Source of the DNA: DATAOG01 sp963782885
GTDB taxonomy: Bacteria; Pseudomonadota; Alphaproteobacteria; Geminicoccales; Geminicoccaceae
Length of the DNA stretch: 64,000 bases
Reading direction: 5' to 3'
Assembly: GCA_963782885.1 (NCBI GenBank)
Contig: CAWALL010000040.1
Location: forward strand, 620,001-684,000
Of the stretch, positions 62,115 through 64,000 are shown one piece after another. The translations under genes were made by a program, and so were the position numbers. The notes beneath the pieces are model-generated. The model saw nothing but the letters and a program-made list of their open reading frames with translations, was not told the DNA's origin and searched no databases. Position 1 is the first letter of the stretch. Each line of letters begins with the position of its first letter.

Positions 62115-63448
62115 CAATCTACCTCCTGCGATGGGGGTCGGTAGCGCTCGCCAGTGCCTAACGGGCGGGCGCACGGCGAGTTCCAGCGTTCGACCTGGAG
62201 GTCTATGGGCGCCGACCCCCGGGCCCTCGCCGGGGGGCCGGGCGCCAGCCGCGTGCCGGCTCCGGCCGGCAGCGCCCGCGGGCGGGGGTACGCCAGCAGC
62301 AGCCGGAACGCGATCGACATGTTGAGCAGGTTCCAGCCGATGCCGTTCAGGAACGCCGCCTGATACGAACCGGTCAGGTCGTAGATCGCGCCCGCCATCC
62401 AACCCCCGAGCGCCATCCCGATCACGGTCGCCATCAGCACGAGGCTGATCCGGGCGCCGGCCTCGCGCGCCGGGAAATGGTCGCGCACGATCAGCGCATA
62501 GCTCGGCACGATGCCGCCCTGCGCCAGCCCGAACAGCGCCGAGACCACGTAGAGCGGGGCGAGCCCGTCGAACGGCAGATAGAAAACCAGCGCCATGCAC
62601 TGCAGCGTCGAGCCCAGCATCAGCGTGCCGGCGCCGCCGATCCGATCGGCGATCAGGCCCGAGCCGAGCCGGCTCACGACCCCGAACCCCAGCATCAACG
62701 ACAGCATCTCGGCGCCACGGGCGGGGCCGTAGCCGAGGTCGGCGCAGTAGGCCACGATGTGCACCTGCGGCATCGACATCGCGATGCAGCAGGCGAGCCC
62801 GGCAACCACCAGCAGCGCCTGCAGCGCCGACGGCGAGAGCCGCGAGACCCCCGGGAACGCACGCATCGTCGTGACCGTTCCGTGCTCCTCGACCGAGGGC
62901 CGCCGGCGGAGCGCCAGCGCCAGGGGCAGCATCGTCGCAACACAAAGAAAACCAATCGCCATGTGCGCGTGGCGCCAGCCGACCGCCGCGATCGCGTGCT
63001 GGAGCAGGGGCGGCCAGATCGTCCCGGCCAGGTAGTTGCCGCTCGCGACCACCGCGACCGCGATCCCGCGCCGCCGCTTGAACCAGAGCGAGACGTCGGC
63101 GACCAGGGGCCCGAAGGTCGCCGAGCTGCCCAAGAGCCCGATCAGCAGCGCCTGCGCCAGCATGAACTGCCACAGGCTGGTCGCCTGGGAAGCGGCGACG
63201 TAGCCAACGCCCAGCATGCAGGCGCCGAGCACGACCGGCACGACGATCCCGAACCGGTCGGCGAGCCGGCCCATCAGCACGCCGCCGAGCGCGAAGCCGA
63301 CCATGGTCGCGGTATAGGGCAAGGACGCGTCGCCGCGGTCGACCCCGAATTCGGCCTCGATCACCGGCAGCGCCACCACCACCGACCACAAGCCCACGCC
63401 GCCGATCGTGCTCAGCGCGAGCGAGGCCAGAAGCCGCCACACCAGCAT
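62114..63448 (-). CDS. Major facilitator superfamily transporter
   Basis: About 444 residues from the ATG at 63448; a nearby upstream GTG is also possible. Twelve hydrophobic helices are visible. The motif GVLMGRLADRFGIVVP between helices 2 and 3 is MFS motif A. Other helices include LMLGFGVVSRLGSGLIADRI and ISLVLMATVIGMALGGWMAG. It resembles MFS permeases of the monocarboxylate/oxalate-formate type. The last 60 residues are hydrophilic and Pro/Arg-rich, longer than usual. It ends in the TGATG overlap with the EF-hand gene. Substrate unknown. Confidence 0.87.
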   Translation of the reverse strand: MLVWRLLASLALSTIGGVGLWSVVVALPVIEAEFGVDRGDASLPYTATMVGFALGGVLMGRLADRFGIVVPVVLGACMLGVGYVAASQATSLWQFMLAQALLIGLLGSSATFGPLVADVSLWFKRRRGIAVAVVASGNYLAGTIWPPLLQHAIAAVGWRHAHMAIGFLCVATMLPLALALRRRPSVEEHGTVTTMRAFPGVSRLSPSALQALLVVAGLACCIAMSMPQVHIVAYCADLGYGPARGAEMLSLMLGFGVVSRLGSGLIADRIGGAGTLMLGSTLQCMALVFYLPFDGLAPLYVVSALFGLAQGGIVPSYALIVRDHFPAREAGARISLVLMATVIGMALGGWMAGAIYDLTGSYQAAFLNGIGWNLLNMSIAFRLLLAYPRPRALPAGAGTRLAPGPPARARGSAPIDLQVERWNSPCARPLGTGERYRPPSQEVD

Positions 63449-63726
63449 CGCCACCGTCCAATTGCGCCCCTTGACGCGGCAAGCCCCCGGACGCCGCCCG
63501 GGGGCCACCTCACCTGGATCGCGCGTTTTTCCGGATCGAGCCTTAGCCGAAGCGCGGCTGCGGATCGAGTCCCTTGTGCCGGTCGTCCTCGGGCTGGACC
63601 CGAGCAGCCACGAGCTGGCAACGGACGCTGATCGCGGATCGCACCGGCAAAAGCTTCGCCGCTTGCTTCCCATAGCCGCGGGGACGATGGTCGGCAGCAT
63701 GGAAACCCGCATCGGGAGGCATCGCG

Positions 63727-64000
63727 ATGGCGCCGGCATCTGGTCAGCATGCAGGCGGCGCACGATTCCTGGGCGGCGGCCCGGAGCTCGTCGGGGCGGC
63801 CGCGTCGGTCCTGCTGGCGCTTTGCGCCTGCGCGCAGCTCGCCGGGCCCGATGGCGAGCGGGATCAGGCGCTCGGGGCGTTCGTCGCGGCGCAGGACGAG
63901 GCGCGCCACCAGCTCAGGCTGTTTCAGGAGGAGCCGCACCGGTCCTGCAACTCCGAGCATCTCGCCAAAGCGTCGGCCGGCGCCAACGCCAACCTCGCCC
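63727..64000 (+). CDS. Lipoprotein-like hypothetical protein, 3' end outside window
   Basis: 91 codons to the window edge. The ATG at 63727 has GGGAGG eight bases upstream. The N-terminus contains a hydrophobic stretch, ELVGAAASVLLALCACAQLA, with a lipobox-like ALCAC, so it could be a lipoprotein with a long n-region. The mature part is charged and helical (DQALGAFVAAQDEARHQLRL; FQEEPHRSCNSEHLAK). Family not recognised. Confidence 0.55.
   Translation, partial: MAPASGQHAGGARFLGGGPELVGAAASVLLALCACAQLAGPDGERDQALGAFVAAQDEARHQLRLFQEEPHRSCNSEHLAKASAGANANLA

Noticed and set aside
1..64000. CRISPR array, rRNA or tRNA genes
   Set aside because: No regularly spaced direct repeats and no recognisable rRNA or cloverleaf tRNA sequence were noticed on reading.

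Overview
This is a high-GC, gene-dense stretch of an alphaproteobacterial chromosome, probably from the Rhodospirillales/Geminicoccales neighbourhood. The inference rests on protein style: branched-chain and TRAP transporters, a CoxMSL-type molybdenum hydroxylase, LVIVD and DUF3500 proteins, and a TPR/TolB regulator. No rRNA or tRNA was seen, so the lineage is not fixed. The window is unusually rich in insertion sequences and broken genes, which suggests IS expansion and ongoing gene loss.

Layout. 1-2.5 kb: an IS5-type transposase cut by the window edge, then an ORF that joins a small conserved protein to the tail of a type I restriction subunit HsdR. 2.8-7.6 kb: a liv operon in which LivM, LivG and LivF form one polypeptide. 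7.6-11.4 kb: a decayed ORF, IS630 copy A, two broken serine recombinases and IS5 copy A. 11.4-17.6 kb: a seven-gene minus-strand operon, the most interesting part of the window. It encodes a 17-kDa-antigen-like protein, a Ser/Thr kinase fused through one membrane helix to a parallel beta-helix, an FHA protein, a MotA/TolQ/ExbB proton channel, a vWA protein with a MotB/ExbD-like anchor, a second FHA protein and a second anchored vWA protein. A glycine-zipper lipoprotein gene diverges from it. 18.5-23 kb: DUF5681, excalibur and PRC-barrel genes, IS1595 and IS630 remnants, and hsp20 behind a possible RNA thermometer. 23-27.3 kb: a TRAP transporter (dctPQM) with a class III aminotransferase. 27.3-34.5 kb: an IS island with nested IS5 and IS630 copies, a truncated P4-type primase and another dead recombinase.

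34.5-48.3 kb is a catabolic region: DUF3500, a sugar-type ABC importer and an LVIVD protein on the plus strand, facing a minus-strand run of SMP-30 (frameshifted), Mo-hydroxylase medium, small and large subunits, cupin and a second LVIVD protein. I infer uptake and oxidation of a carbonyl, sugar or lactone compound. 48.5-57.9 kb: a GMC oxidoreductase fragment, then a minus-strand group (102-aa protein, broken outer-membrane protein, arylsulfatase, secreted 2H-phosphoesterase-like protein with frameshifts, HAD phosphatase, octahaem-type cytochrome with TPR tail), and a plus-strand TPR/TolB regulator. 58-64 kb: ATP-grasp, MFS and YCII pseudogenes, a secreted thermonuclease, a phosphoesterase, a coupled MFS/EF-hand pair and a lipoprotein-like gene running off the edge.

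The 11.4-17.6 kb operon has the parts of a proton-driven 5:2-type stator whose periplasmic domain is vWA instead of the usual peptidoglycan- or TonB-binding domain, combined with kinase/FHA phospho-signalling. I know of no described system with this exact composition. No experiment or database search was possible here, so its function is inference.
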